A stretch of DNA of 15,999 bases from NCBI GenBank assembly GCA_029864805.1, contig JAOTSS010000043.1, positions 1 through 15,999 of the forward strand, written 5' to 3'. The position numbers and the translations under genes are program-made. Position 1 is the first letter of the stretch. Each line of letters starts with the position of its first letter. Source of the DNA: Candidatus Nitrosopumilus sp. GTDB taxonomy: Archaea; Thermoproteota; Nitrososphaeria; Nitrososphaerales; Nitrosopumilaceae. The notes under the pieces are model-generated. The model had not been told where the DNA came from, did not search any database, and saw only the letters and a program-made list of their open reading frames with translations. Below, one piece after another: positions 6,667 to 14,762 of the stretch.

Positions 6667-7260
6667 ATGAAATTAATTCAAAAATTATCTAATTCCAGAC
6701 TTGCAAAATCAAGCACACTTGTTTCACTAGTATCAATTCTAGCAGTAATTGGTCCTGTCATAGTAGTTTCTGCAGGTTTTTGGGATGCCATATCCCATCT
6801 TCAAAAAGAGCCTGAATTTTTTTGGAGTCCATCTCATATGGTAGTATACACTGGTGTCTCTATGACTAGTTGTGCTGCAATTATGGGTTGTATATTGATA
6901 TTTAGAAAATCAGTTCATGGTTCTCTTAAAATTGGAATTAATCTTGTGATTTTTGGTTCTATTCTTCAAATTGTTGCAGGTTTTGGTGATTCATTATCCC
7001 ATGATATATTTGGAATTGATGGACTAATATCTTGGTCTCATCAACCATTAGAATTTGGACTAGTTCTTGCATCATTAGGAGGGGTATTGATATTAAAAAA
7101 CAGAGAACATACTAAACTCAAAGTATTTCTTCCTTTTTCAATTATAGCCTTTTTGTTTTTTACAACTTGGCTACTTTTTAATCTGATATTGATATTTGGA
7201 CACATCATCCAATGTATTCAAATTTATGAAATATTTTCTTCAGGTTGTTCTATATTGTAA
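6667..7260 (+). CDS. Multi-pass membrane protein with duplicated Asp/His motif
   Basis: This 197-residue protein has about five hydrophobic segments (roughly 18-36, 56-79, 89-107, 127-144 and 153-181). ATG start with GGTGA (6653-6657) nine bases upstream. Two halves repeat the same polar signature with the same spacing: G37-F-x-D40-x3-H44-x12-H57 and G105-F-x-D108-x3-H112-x12-H125, each with a nearby Trp-Ser. The paired D/H/H sets near membrane borders suggest metal or heme binding, but this is inference. I recognise the GFWD...H...WSPSH wording from uncharacterised membrane proteins only. The last 12 codons overlap the converging gene by 37 bases. The C-terminal FSSGC looks deliberate rather than read-through sequence. 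No function is assigned. Confidence 0.75.
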   Translation: MKLIQKLSNSRLAKSSTLVSLVSILAVIGPVIVVSAGFWDAISHLQKEPEFFWSPSHMVVYTGVSMTSCAAIMGCILIFRKSVHGSLKIGINLVIFGSILQIVAGFGDSLSHDIFGIDGLISWSHQPLEFGLVLASLGGVLILKNREHTKLKVFLPFSIIAFLFFTTWLLFNLILIFGHIIQCIQIYEIFSSGCSIL

Positions 7261-7715
7261 TTTTTTATTTTCATGTATGACACTATCATCATTCCCAAAG
7301 CTCCCACTAGTATTGTAATTCCCGCTGGCATCATTTTCTGAGAATTTGTATTGCCAAATTCTATTTGTAAATCAATTTGATTTTTTGAAATATTTGTAAT
7401 TTTTACAGTGTATATGCCACTTTCACTAAAATCAAAATATTCAACCGACATTTTTGTCTGAACTTTCTGTTCTTCAATCACATTATCATCATTATCTAAT
7501 ATCTGAACAAATACCTCTTCTCCTGCAAATTCCGGCATGTGTAACTTGTAATATCCTATATCCATACCTGAAAATTTTGCTTTTACTTCAATTGAATTTG
7601 ATTGTTTTAGTAAAATAGAATCACGCATTTTTTCAGTTTCATTAAAAATTAATGATACCCAAATCATTCCTACAATTATTAATACTAGTGAAATCTTGAA
7701 TGTTGATATCTTCAT
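7224..7715 (-). CDS. Membrane-anchored extracellular beta-domain protein, unknown function
   Basis: The protein has 163 residues, an N-terminal hydrophobic helix (7-24; signal or anchor), a predicted beta-sandwich (about 40-122) and a C-terminal transmembrane helix (131-148) with a short cytoplasmic tail. The middle has the alternation and the SGIYTVKITN motif (99-108) seen in GOLD/pre-peptidase-like sandwich domains, which bind partners rather than catalyse. No metal or catalytic residues stand out. It lies downstream of the tRNA-Arg gene on the same strand and overlaps the converging membrane protein gene by 37 bases. Family identity is not known to me, and the topology is clearer than the function. 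Confidence 0.65.
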   Translation of the reverse strand: MKISTFKISLVLIIVGMIWVSLIFNETEKMRDSILLKQSNSIEVKAKFSGMDIGYYKLHMPEFAGEEVFVQILDNDDNVIEEQKVQTKMSVEYFDFSESGIYTVKITNISKNQIDLQIEFGNTNSQKMMPAGITILVGALGMMIVSYMKIKNYNIEQPEENIS

Positions 7716-7757
7716 TTAATGATGAAGAAGAATTACTTACTTAATAAGAAAATCTAA

Positions 7758-7832
7758 AGGGCTCGGAGGGCTTCGATCCCTCGACCTAGCGGTTCGAAGC
7801 CGCTCGCACTATCCAGACTGTGCAACGAGTCC
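7758..7832 (-). tRNA. tRNA-Arg (anticodon UCG)
   Basis: The minus strand folds into a full cloverleaf. The acceptor stem is GGACTCG with CGAGCCC (one G-U pair). The D stem is GCAC/GTGC, with a loop containing A14, G18G19 and A21. The anticodon stem is AGCGG/CCGCT with loop CTTCGAA, giving anticodon TCG (plus-strand 7795-7797) that reads CGA/CGN Arg codons. A five-base variable loop follows, then the T stem GAGGG/CCCTC. There is no intron and CCA is not encoded. Two oddities are A at position 54 of the T loop (ATCGAAG) and U as the discriminator base (7758). Confidence 0.93.
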
Positions 7833-7840
7833 AAACAAGT

Positions 7841-7863
7841 AAGAATTTAACAGGCCTAAATAT
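7841..7863. promoter_or_regulatory. Divergent promoter between tRNA-Arg and the aminotransferase gene
   Basis: Only 44 bases separate the tRNA 5' end (7832) from the preferred aminotransferase start (7877). An ATATTTAGG box on the minus strand (7855-7863) lies about 26 bases upstream of the tRNA. A TTTAAC box on the plus strand (7846-7851) lies about 28 bases upstream of the TTG. Both fit archaeal TATA positions, the second implying a leaderless mRNA. Confidence 0.45.
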
Positions 7864-7876
7864 CTGTCTAGATACT

Positions 7877-9052
7877 TTGAAAGTATCCAAAAAAGTAGTC
7901 GGTGTTGAATATGCAATTAGAGATATTGTTCTAACTGCAAGAAAAGTGGAACAAAAAGGAATACCAGTTGATTATCTCAATATCGGTGATCCTGTTCAAT
8001 TTGGCTTCCAACCTCCTAATAATGTAAAACAAGCTCTGATTGATGCAATTAACAAAGGTGAAAATTATTATTCCACATCTGAAGGTATTTTAGAATTAAG
8101 ACAAGAGATTGCTAAAAAAGAAAATGCAAAGGGTTTCTCAATTGGTGCTGATGAAATTTTAATTACTAATGGTGTTTCTGAAGGGCTTGATATGGTAATC
8201 TCCTCAATTGTAGAAGAAGGAGATGAAGTGCTATTACCTGGACCCTATTATCCACCATATGCTTCCTATGTGAGACTCCATGGTGGGGTTCCTGTAGAGT
8301 TTGCAGTTGATTTGGATAATTCAACACCTGATATTGAGGATATCAAATCAAAAATTACCTCAAGGACTGTTGCTATATGTCTAATCAGCCCAAATAATCC
8401 AACTGGAGTTGTATTCAATGAAAAATCTCTAAAACAACTGGTTGATCTTGCTAATCAAAATAATCTATACATCATATGTGATGAAATCTATGATCAAATA
8501 ATTTTTGATGAAAAGTTTGTTGGAATTGGAAAAGTTGCAGGAGACTCTCCTGTGATTGTTCTTAATGGATTTTCAAAAGTTCATCTCATGTCTGGATGGC
8601 GAATTGGATATATTGCATTTAATCAATCACCACAACTTGATGCATTGAGAGAACATCTTCCCAAACTAGCTAGAGTAAGAATTGCAACTAGCCTTCCAAT
8701 ACAACATGCAGCTTTGGAATCACTTCGGGGTCCTCAAAATTATATTAATGATTTTGTCTCTGAAATCAAAAAACACCGAGACTTGGTTGTAAAACGTCTC
8801 AATGAAATGCCTGGTATTTCTTGTTCAAACCCAAAAGGTGCGTTTTATGCATTCCCAAAAATTGAAGATAATAGATTTAGTACTGATAAAGAATTTGTAA
8901 CAAAATTACTAGAATCAAAAGGCGTTCTTACAGTTCACGGTTCAGGATTTGGAGAAAAATATGGCAGTGGACATTTTAGATTAGTTTATCTTCCTAGTCT
9001 TGAAATATTAGATTCTGCCATGAATAAGATCCAAGACTTTGTTAGTCAATAA
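7877..9052 (+). CDS. Class I aminotransferase, probable alanine aminotransferase
   Basis: A PLP-dependent fold type I enzyme, 391 residues from the TTG at 7877. That start gives MKVSKKVVGVEYAIRD, which parallels the N-terminus of the Pyrococcus AlaAT-type enzymes. The longer GTG frame from 7820 would run into the tRNA gene. Key sites in this numbering are the substrate-loop NIGDPVQF, PNNPTG (172-177), the DEIYD cofactor contact (D202, Y205), the Schiff-base lysine in GFSKVHLMSGWRIGY (K234) and the carboxylate-binding Arg in GHFRLVYLP near the C-terminus. It would interconvert alanine and 2-oxoglutarate with pyruvate and glutamate in the cytoplasm; aspartate or other amino acids remain possible. 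Its 3' end overlaps the converging PPOX gene by seven bases. Confidence 0.9.
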   Translation: MKVSKKVVGVEYAIRDIVLTARKVEQKGIPVDYLNIGDPVQFGFQPPNNVKQALIDAINKGENYYSTSEGILELRQEIAKKENAKGFSIGADEILITNGVSEGLDMVISSIVEEGDEVLLPGPYYPPYASYVRLHGGVPVEFAVDLDNSTPDIEDIKSKITSRTVAICLISPNNPTGVVFNEKSLKQLVDLANQNNLYIICDEIYDQIIFDEKFVGIGKVAGDSPVIVLNGFSKVHLMSGWRIGYIAFNQSPQLDALREHLPKLARVRIATSLPIQHAALESLRGPQNYINDFVSEIKKHRDLVVKRLNEMPGISCSNPKGAFYAFPKIEDNRFSTDKEFVTKLLESKGVLTVHGSGFGEKYGSGHFRLVYLPSLEILDSAMNKIQDFVSQ

Positions 9053-9447
9053 CTCCAAACTGAAAACTTTTTTGGAACAATTTCAATAATACAATCAGTA
9101 TCATCTAGTAATTCTTTTGCAGATTTATTCTCTAATGTATTAAAATATCGTAAAAGGATTTTTTTTGCAATTGTTTTAACTTTTTCTTTATCTAAAATCA
9201 GTTTGGCATCTCCTTGTCCCATTACTCCATAAATATCAGGTGACTTAATTCCTATATCTACACAAAAAGCAACATGTTGGTTTTGTTTTGCATTTTTAGC
9301 CTTTAGAGTTTTAGAATTTGTTCCAATATGAATTTTTTTTCCACTATATCTATACCAAACAGGAACAATATGTGGTGTTTTATTTTTATCAATAGTTGAT
9401 AATCGTAATACTTTCTGAGATTTTAGAAATTCATCTCTTTTGCCCAT
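9046..9447 (-). CDS. PPOX-fold flavin/F420-binding protein (pyridoxamine 5'-phosphate oxidase-like)
   Basis: This 133-residue split beta-barrel protein has the typical layout: VLRLSTIDKNKTPHIVPVWYRY (13-34), KKIHIGTNSKTLKAKNAKQN (37-56), a VAFCVDIG strand, then YGVMGQGDAKLI. The SKTLKAKN segment is where these proteins bind the cofactor phosphate. Small members of this family use FMN or F420 to reduce or sense substrates. F420 is attractive because the same operon encodes an F420:NADP oxidoreductase. The gene starts 17 bases inside the preceding membrane protein gene, so the two are probably translated together. The substrate is unknown, and it could also be a heme- or flavin-storage type protein. 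Confidence 0.82.
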   Translation of the reverse strand: MGKRDEFLKSQKVLRLSTIDKNKTPHIVPVWYRYSGKKIHIGTNSKTLKAKNAKQNQHVAFCVDIGIKSPDIYGVMGQGDAKLILDKEKVKTIAKKILLRYFNTLENKSAKELLDDTDCIIEIVPKKFSVWSY

Positions 9448-9664
9448 ATTTTCTAAATCCCAGTACTATCATAAAAATCCCAAAGCTTATCATTGCAGCA
9501 GAAACTTTCTCATTGGTAAATTCTGCATTTATCAAAAAATCCTCAACAAATTCTGGTCCCCAGATCAATAACTGCTGAATCAGAACAATTCCACCCATTA
9601 CACAAAATAGAACGCCTATTGCAGTAAACCAATTTCTACCACGTCTATAGTATTCATGACTCAT
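9431..9664 (-). CDS. Small two-helix membrane protein
   Basis: Seventy-seven residues: a positively charged N-terminus (RRGRNW), a transmembrane helix at 12-34, a short acidic linker and a second helix at 53-70, ending in basic residues. Both ends should lie in the cytoplasm. I recognise no family. It sits between npdG (15-base gap) and the PPOX gene (17-base overlap) on the same strand, so all three are probably one transcript. It might anchor the soluble partners at the membrane, but that rests on position alone. Confidence 0.65.
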   Translation of the reverse strand: MSHEYYRRGRNWFTAIGVLFCVMGGIVLIQQLLIWGPEFVEDFLINAEFTNEKVSAAMISFGIFMIVLGFRKYGQKR

Positions 9665-9679
9665 GATAAATGAAAACGA

Positions 9680-10351
9680 TTAGATGATTTTGATGCCTGG
9701 ATTCTTTATCTTGTTTCTAATCATTGCATTTAGTAACAATGGTGTAGACATTTCTGCGAGATATGACAATTCAATTGGTCCCAAGTAAATTGACCTTAGA
9801 CCCTTGATTTCATCAATTAGAGTATTTACAACTTTGACTGAATCACTATCATCTCCACAAACAAATATGTCATAATCCAGTTCTAGAGTTGGATTTACTA
9901 ATTTTTTCTCAGAAATCACGTGAAATGCTGAAACCAATTTTGATTTATTTTTCATATGATTCAAAACAAGTTTGTATGAAAATGGTTTGTTTTCTTTAAT
10001 TGAAACACACTCAAATCCAACATCTGTCTTTGTCATTGGAACAATTGGGGATACTACAACACAACTATCTTTGACTTCTTGTAATATTTCAGAACATACC
10101 GAATCAATATTCTCATAAGGAATTGACAAAATCAAAACATCGCTCTCTTTTGCAACTGAAACATTATCTTTTCCAGAAATTGATCCTTTGATTTCACCAA
10201 ATGCTTCTTTTGCAAGATTTGTATATTCAACTGCAGATTCTGATGCCCTTCCAGCATCTCTAGATCCAACTATTACATCATTATTTTGTGACCATCTTAG
10301 AGCAAAACCTTTGCCCATGCCACCAGTTCCACCAATAATTCCTACTTTCAT
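9680..10351 (-). CDS. npdG: F420-dependent NADP oxidoreductase (NpdG/Fno family)
   Basis: This 223-residue cytoplasmic protein moves hydride between F420H2 and NADP+. The N-terminus is a Rossmann fold with GIIGGTGGMGKG (4-15); VGSRDAGRA (28-36) follows, with the Ser-Arg pair that favours the NADP 2'-phosphate. Further family marks are ILSIPYENID, VVVSPIVPM, VSAFHVIS (where the family has AFxxV near the F420 site) and YLGPIELSYLAE, which leads into the C-terminal helix. The length is normal. It is the first gene of a likely three-gene operon with a small membrane protein and a PPOX-fold protein, and it diverges from the phosphatase gene at 10403 across 51 bases. Ammonia-oxidising archaea make F420, in line with the call. 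Confidence 0.88.
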   Translation of the reverse strand: MKVGIIGGTGGMGKGFALRWSQNNDVIVGSRDAGRASESAVEYTNLAKEAFGEIKGSISGKDNVSVAKESDVLILSIPYENIDSVCSEILQEVKDSCVVVSPIVPMTKTDVGFECVSIKENKPFSYKLVLNHMKNKSKLVSAFHVISEKKLVNPTLELDYDIFVCGDDSDSVKVVNTLIDEIKGLRSIYLGPIELSYLAEMSTPLLLNAMIRNKIKNPGIKII

Positions 10352-10402
10352 GATTATTCATCTGATAATCTTATTATTATCTTTATTTGAATTCCGATCA
10401 AG
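10352..10402. promoter_or_regulatory. Compact divergent promoter region
   Basis: Fifty-one bases lie between the npdG and phosphatase starts. An AT-only stretch around 10370-10380, continuing into CTTTATTT, sits about 25 bases before the TTG at 10403 and could serve both directions. No Shine-Dalgarno precedes the TTG, which fits leaderless transcription. Confidence 0.4.
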
Positions 10403-11023
10403 TTGGGACATATTATTTTTCTAAGACATGGTCAGGCAAAAAACAATACTGAGAGAATTTTAGCTGGCAGAACAGAAGGTATTCCTTTAACTGATGTTGG
10501 AATAAAACAAGCAGAACATACTGCTAAATTACTTGAACAAATGAACATCTCTGCAATTTACTCTAGTCCAATTCAAAGAGCAAAACATACTGCCGAAATT
10601 GTTGGAAAACATAACTCTATTGATGTAATGACTGATGATCGTCTAATTGAGCTTGATATGGGAAAATTTACTGGTGTTCCATATGACGAAATTTTTACCA
10701 GTCATGGTAATGTCTTTATGAAATTTTACAACGGTGAATTAGAAATAGCTCATAATGGAGTGGAAACCTTCTCTGAGGTAAAAAAACGAGTTTTAGGAAT
10801 AGTTGATCATGTCATTGAAAAGCATCCTGATGAAAATGTAGTTCTTGTAACTCACATGGATCCCATAAAAGCGATGCTTTCTACAATAATTGATCTATCG
10901 CCTACCAATCTATTTGAATTAATTATAGAAAATGCTTCTCTGAATCTCTTTAGAGAAAAAGATCGAAAATTCTCTTTATCAGGACTTAATGTAATGCACC
11001 CCTCTCGTTTCGATCTACGTTGA
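10403..11023 (+). CDS. Histidine phosphatase superfamily protein (phosphoglycerate mutase-like)
   Basis: The TTG start is forced: an in-frame TGA lies 15 bases upstream and the RHG motif begins only seven residues in. Catalytic residues of the branch-1 family are all visible: R8, H9 (phosphate acceptor) and G10 in LRHGQ, R59 in SSPIQRA, E83 in LIELDMG, and H151 in LVTHMD. At 206 residues it matches cofactor-independent members such as CobC (alpha-ribazole phosphatase), GpmB-type mutases and broad-specificity phosphatases. Alpha-ribazole phosphatase would suit a cobalamin-making archaeon, but no cobalamin genes are adjacent. Cytoplasmic. It reads toward the oxidase operon, which has its own promoter 60 bases before its first ATG. 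Confidence 0.85.
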   Translation: MGHIIFLRHGQAKNNTERILAGRTEGIPLTDVGIKQAEHTAKLLEQMNISAIYSSPIQRAKHTAEIVGKHNSIDVMTDDRLIELDMGKFTGVPYDEIFTSHGNVFMKFYNGELEIAHNGVETFSEVKKRVLGIVDHVIEKHPDENVVLVTHMDPIKAMLSTIIDLSPTNLFELIIENASLNLFREKDRKFSLSGLNVMHPSRFDLR

Positions 11024-11045
11024 TATCTAGTAATCTTGAAAACCC

Positions 11046-11052
11046 TTAAATA
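11046..11052 (+). promoter_or_regulatory. TATA box of the terminal oxidase operon
   Basis: TTAAATA lies about 31-37 bases before the ATG at 11083. Transcription would start near 11073-11079 (TCAATCG), leaving a leader of only 4-10 bases. A similar TTTAAAT plus TCAATCG pair precedes the gene at 15374. Confidence 0.6.
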
Positions 11053-11082
11053 GAAATTATTGGCCACGTCATTCAATCGCTA

Positions 11083-11343
11083 ATGAAGAAACTGGTAGTA
11101 TTGTTCTTAGTATTGGCAGTAATAGTTGTAATTCCAGCTGTAGAGTCAGCATTTGCTGCAGGTGATGAACCTGGGGAGTATCTTGATCGTAGAGCTGTTA
11201 TTTGGAACTTATTTTTTAGAATGATGACTATAGCATTTGTAGTTGGTGCTGTAGTATCTGGTACTATGATTTGGCAATGTTGGAGATTCAGAGAATCACA
11301 TCCAAAAGCTAAACCAACTCCATACGAGGGGACGGACTGGTAA
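11083..11343 (+). CDS. Oxidase small membrane subunit: N-terminal helix part of subunit II
   Basis: Eighty-six residues. A hydrophobic N-terminal segment ends with AFAAG (about residue 26) and looks like a cleavable signal. A helix at 40-66 (VIWNLFFRMMTIAFVVGAVV, then GTMIWQCWRFRE) follows. That helix and the basic P-rich tail (HPKAKPTP, 73-80) match the first transmembrane helix and loop of cytochrome oxidase subunit II. The next gene supplies the second helix and the CuA domain, so subunit II is split in two polypeptides. The stop is three bases before the TTG of the next gene. ATG start with a TATA box 31-37 bases upstream; this is the first gene of the oxidase operon. The match to helix 1 is by pattern, and a separate small subunit is the alternative. 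Confidence 0.75.
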   Translation: MKKLVVLFLVLAVIVVIPAVESAFAAGDEPGEYLDRRAVIWNLFFRMMTIAFVVGAVVSGTMIWQCWRFRESHPKAKPTPYEGTDW

Positions 11344-11345
11344 AA

Positions 11346-11777
11346 TTGGGCGGACATTCTAACTGGCCTGAATGGATCTATGTCGGTGTTGTAATTGCAT
11401 TAATGGTTTGGGTAGGAGCAGAAGCTTGGGAAGCAGAAAGACTTGTGGAACATGTTCCTGCAGATGCCAAAATCATTAAAGTTATGGGACAGCAATGGTT
11501 CTGGACTTTTGAGCATGAAGATGGTACCAAAGAAATTGGTGAACTACATGTTGAAAAAGGCAAGGCATACAAATTTGAGATAGAATCCAAAGATGTCAAT
11601 CATTCATTTAATATTCATGATTATGTCATTTTGATGGATGCAATACCTGGTAGAGTTAACACTGTATGGTTTGCACCTACAGATGTTGGAGAACATGATA
11701 TTCAATGCAGAGAATATTGTGGATTAATTCACTATAACATGAGGGGTACATTATACGTGGAGGAACCATCATCTTGA
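11346..11777 (+). CDS. coxB: Cytochrome c oxidase subunit II, CuA domain with one membrane helix
   Basis: This 143-residue protein receives electrons from a small copper protein and passes them to subunit I. Residues 8-28 form one transmembrane helix; the rest is an extracellular cupredoxin-type domain. The aromatic GQQWFWTF (48-55) is the usual entry region for electrons. All CuA ligands are visible: H86 (VNHSF), C121, E123, C125, H129 and M132 in CREYCGLIHYNM. A true CuA centre is therefore expected, not a quinol oxidase type lacking copper. The first helix of a normal subunit II is absent here and is encoded by the preceding gene. TTG start two bases after the upstream stop. Translational coupling is likely. 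Confidence 0.93.
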   Translation: MGGHSNWPEWIYVGVVIALMVWVGAEAWEAERLVEHVPADAKIIKVMGQQWFWTFEHEDGTKEIGELHVEKGKAYKFEIESKDVNHSFNIHDYVILMDAIPGRVNTVWFAPTDVGEHDIQCREYCGLIHYNMRGTLYVEEPSS

Positions 11778-11800
11778 TAACGCTTTTATCCCAACTATCT

Positions 11801-11805
11801 GGAGG
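11801..11805 (+). promoter_or_regulatory. Shine-Dalgarno (GGAGG) of oxidase subunit I
   Basis: GGAGG ends nine bases before the ATG at 11815 and lies in the 37-base gap after subunit II. It fixes the start and would allow strong internal translation of subunit I in the operon mRNA. Confidence 0.7.
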
Positions 11806-11814
11806 AATAAACTA

Positions 11815-13341
<1,527 letters not shown>

Positions 13342-13353
13342 GAGATAAATGAA

Positions 13354-14316
13354 ATGAGTCACGAGAATAACCAAACAATTTACAGAACAACTTCAGCTAG
13401 AACTGGAAAAATGATGATAATTATGTTAGGTATTTGTATTGTCGGTGGAGCGATATTTTTTTCAATGTGGGACTATTGGATTTCAGAGCCAGCTCCAGTT
13501 GTTGCAATGATGGCAGGCAGTGATGATCATGCAGCTCCTGCAGCACAAACTGGAAAGACGATCACACAAGATCTTGTATTTATTGAATCATCGGATTTTA
13601 GGACTTTGGCATTTAACGCACTACCTGGAGAACCTGATAACAATCCAATAATCAACATGAATGTTGGAGACAAGGTTGTATTCAATGTAGATAATGGAGG
13701 AAAATCATTTCACTCTTTTGGTGTTACAAAAGATACTGAAGGATTTGGAGGAATAATTCCTGGAAGTGAAGTTGCAACAGCATCAAACCCATTAAAACCA
13801 GGTGAGAGTGGCTCATCAGAATTTATTGCAGGTGAAGAGGGAACATACTATTACATCTGTACCGTTCCAGGTCATAGGGAACAAGGAATGGTTGGGGAAA
13901 TCATTGTTGGCCCTTCACAAGACGGTGGTTCACAAGCTGCAGCAGCTCCAACTGGTGTATCACATGACTTTACTTTAGACTTTGTAGAGTCTAGTGATTT
14001 CAGAACTTTGGCATTTAACGCATTACCCGGAGAAGATGGACACAATCCAGAAATCAGAGTAAATTCAGGTGATGAAGTAACTGTTACATCTAACAATCTT
14101 GGTAAATCATTTCATGCATTTGGGGTTGTTACAAATCCTGAAGACTTTAACAGTATAGTAATGGATTCTGCAATTGCGTCTGCATCAAACCCATTAAAAC
14201 CAGGTGAAGGTGGAAGTGTCACTTTTACTGCTGGTGCACCGGGAACATACTATTACATCTGTACAGTTCCAGGACATGCATTACAAGGCATGCAAGGTAG
14301 TTTCATAGTAGAATAG
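13354..14316 (+). CDS. Membrane-anchored tandem cupredoxin (two type 1 copper domains)
   Basis: A 320-residue protein with an N-terminal membrane anchor (about 19-39), an Ala/Pro-rich linker, then two plastocyanin-like domains outside the cell. Domain 1 ligands are H120 (SFHSFG), C169, H174 and M179 (YICTVPGH...GM); domain 2 ligands are H254, C303, H308 and M313. Both sets are complete blue-copper sites. It probably carries electrons to the CuA of subunit II, the job of cytochrome c elsewhere; ammonia-oxidising archaea are known for copper-based electron transfer. The domains are joined by a Gly/Ser/Ala-rich linker (about 187-204). An AGGAG (13340-13344) overlaps the subunit I stop. An ATG at 13349 runs straight into TGA, so 13354 is the start. 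CtaA follows after two bases. Confidence 0.92.
   Translation: MSHENNQTIYRTTSARTGKMMIIMLGICIVGGAIFFSMWDYWISEPAPVVAMMAGSDDHAAPAAQTGKTITQDLVFIESSDFRTLAFNALPGEPDNNPIINMNVGDKVVFNVDNGGKSFHSFGVTKDTEGFGGIIPGSEVATASNPLKPGESGSSEFIAGEEGTYYYICTVPGHREQGMVGEIIVGPSQDGGSQAAAAPTGVSHDFTLDFVESSDFRTLAFNALPGEDGHNPEIRVNSGDEVTVTSNNLGKSFHAFGVVTNPEDFNSIVMDSAIASASNPLKPGEGGSVTFTAGAPGTYYYICTVPGHALQGMQGSFIVE
13561..14313 (+). repeat. Tandem cupredoxin domain duplication
   Basis: Codons 70-186 (13561-13911) and 204-320 (13963-14313) are copies at a constant offset of 134 codons (402 bases). All four copper ligands keep that offset. Long stretches are nearly the same in DNA, such as the DFRTLAFNALPGE and SNPLKPGE codons, pointing to a recent duplication or gene conversion. 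Confidence 0.85.
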
Positions 14317-14318
14317 TT

Positions 14319-14762
14319 TTGGCAATTCAGTTCCTTGCATTAACAACAATGATAGTTTTGTATTCACTGATGTTTATTGGTGGGTATATTTCAGCTGCAG
14401 GACTTGGGTTGACCTGTCCTGAATGGCCTTTATGTCCCAACGGAGTAATGCCATCAGAAGAATATCTTATTGAATGGATTCATAGAACAATTGCTGCAAC
14501 CACTGGAGTATTAGTAATTTCAACTATGGTTGCAAGCCTAATCAACAAGAATTCTGACTTGAAAATAAAAATTACAAGCTCTCTTGCAACTGCATTGGTA
14601 ATTACACAAATTACACTTGGAGCCTTAGTTATTGACACAAAACTTCATGCAGTACTGGTTGCAATTCACTTGGGAATTGGAATATGGTTATTTGCTATGG
14701 TGTTGTTAACCACGTTATTTGCATTTAGAATTTCTAAAATGACTATAAAATCTACAGTTTAG
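14319..14762 (+). CDS. ctaA: Compact heme A synthase (CtaA/COX15 family)
   Basis: Four transmembrane helices in 147 residues, about half of the bacterial 8-helix enzyme. CtaA oxidises the C8 methyl of heme O to give heme A, which subunit I needs. Visible marks are the cysteine pair in GLTCPEWPLCPNG (C33, C39), the catalytic-region E52 with heme-binding H55 in IEWIHRT, and H110 and H117 in LHAVLVAIHLGIG. Compact four-helix CtaA proteins are known from other archaea (Aeropyrum) and are thought to work as dimers, so this need not be a truncation. The TTG start lies two bases after the cupredoxin stop, indicating coupling; an ATG at 14349 would cut into helix 1. The 3' end overlaps the converging gene by 11 bases. 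Confidence 0.88.
   Translation: MAIQFLALTTMIVLYSLMFIGGYISAAGLGLTCPEWPLCPNGVMPSEEYLIEWIHRTIAATTGVLVISTMVASLINKNSDLKIKITSSLATALVITQITLGALVIDTKLHAVLVAIHLGIGIWLFAMVLLTTLFAFRISKMTIKSTV

Noticed and set aside
7820..7876. GTG at 7820 as the aminotransferase start
   Set aside because: It lies inside the tRNA-Arg gene. The extra 19 residues are unlike the family N-terminus, while TTG 7877 gives the expected MKVSKKVVGVEYAIRD.
11341..11348. Subunit II split caused by a sequencing frameshift
   Set aside because: The TAA directly follows the last sense codon in the first frame. Adding or removing a base after it would not remove the stop, and the second gene has a usable start.
14319..14762. ctaA as a truncated pseudogene
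   Set aside because: Half-length four-helix archaeal heme A synthases are known, and all expected Cys, Glu and His residues are present.
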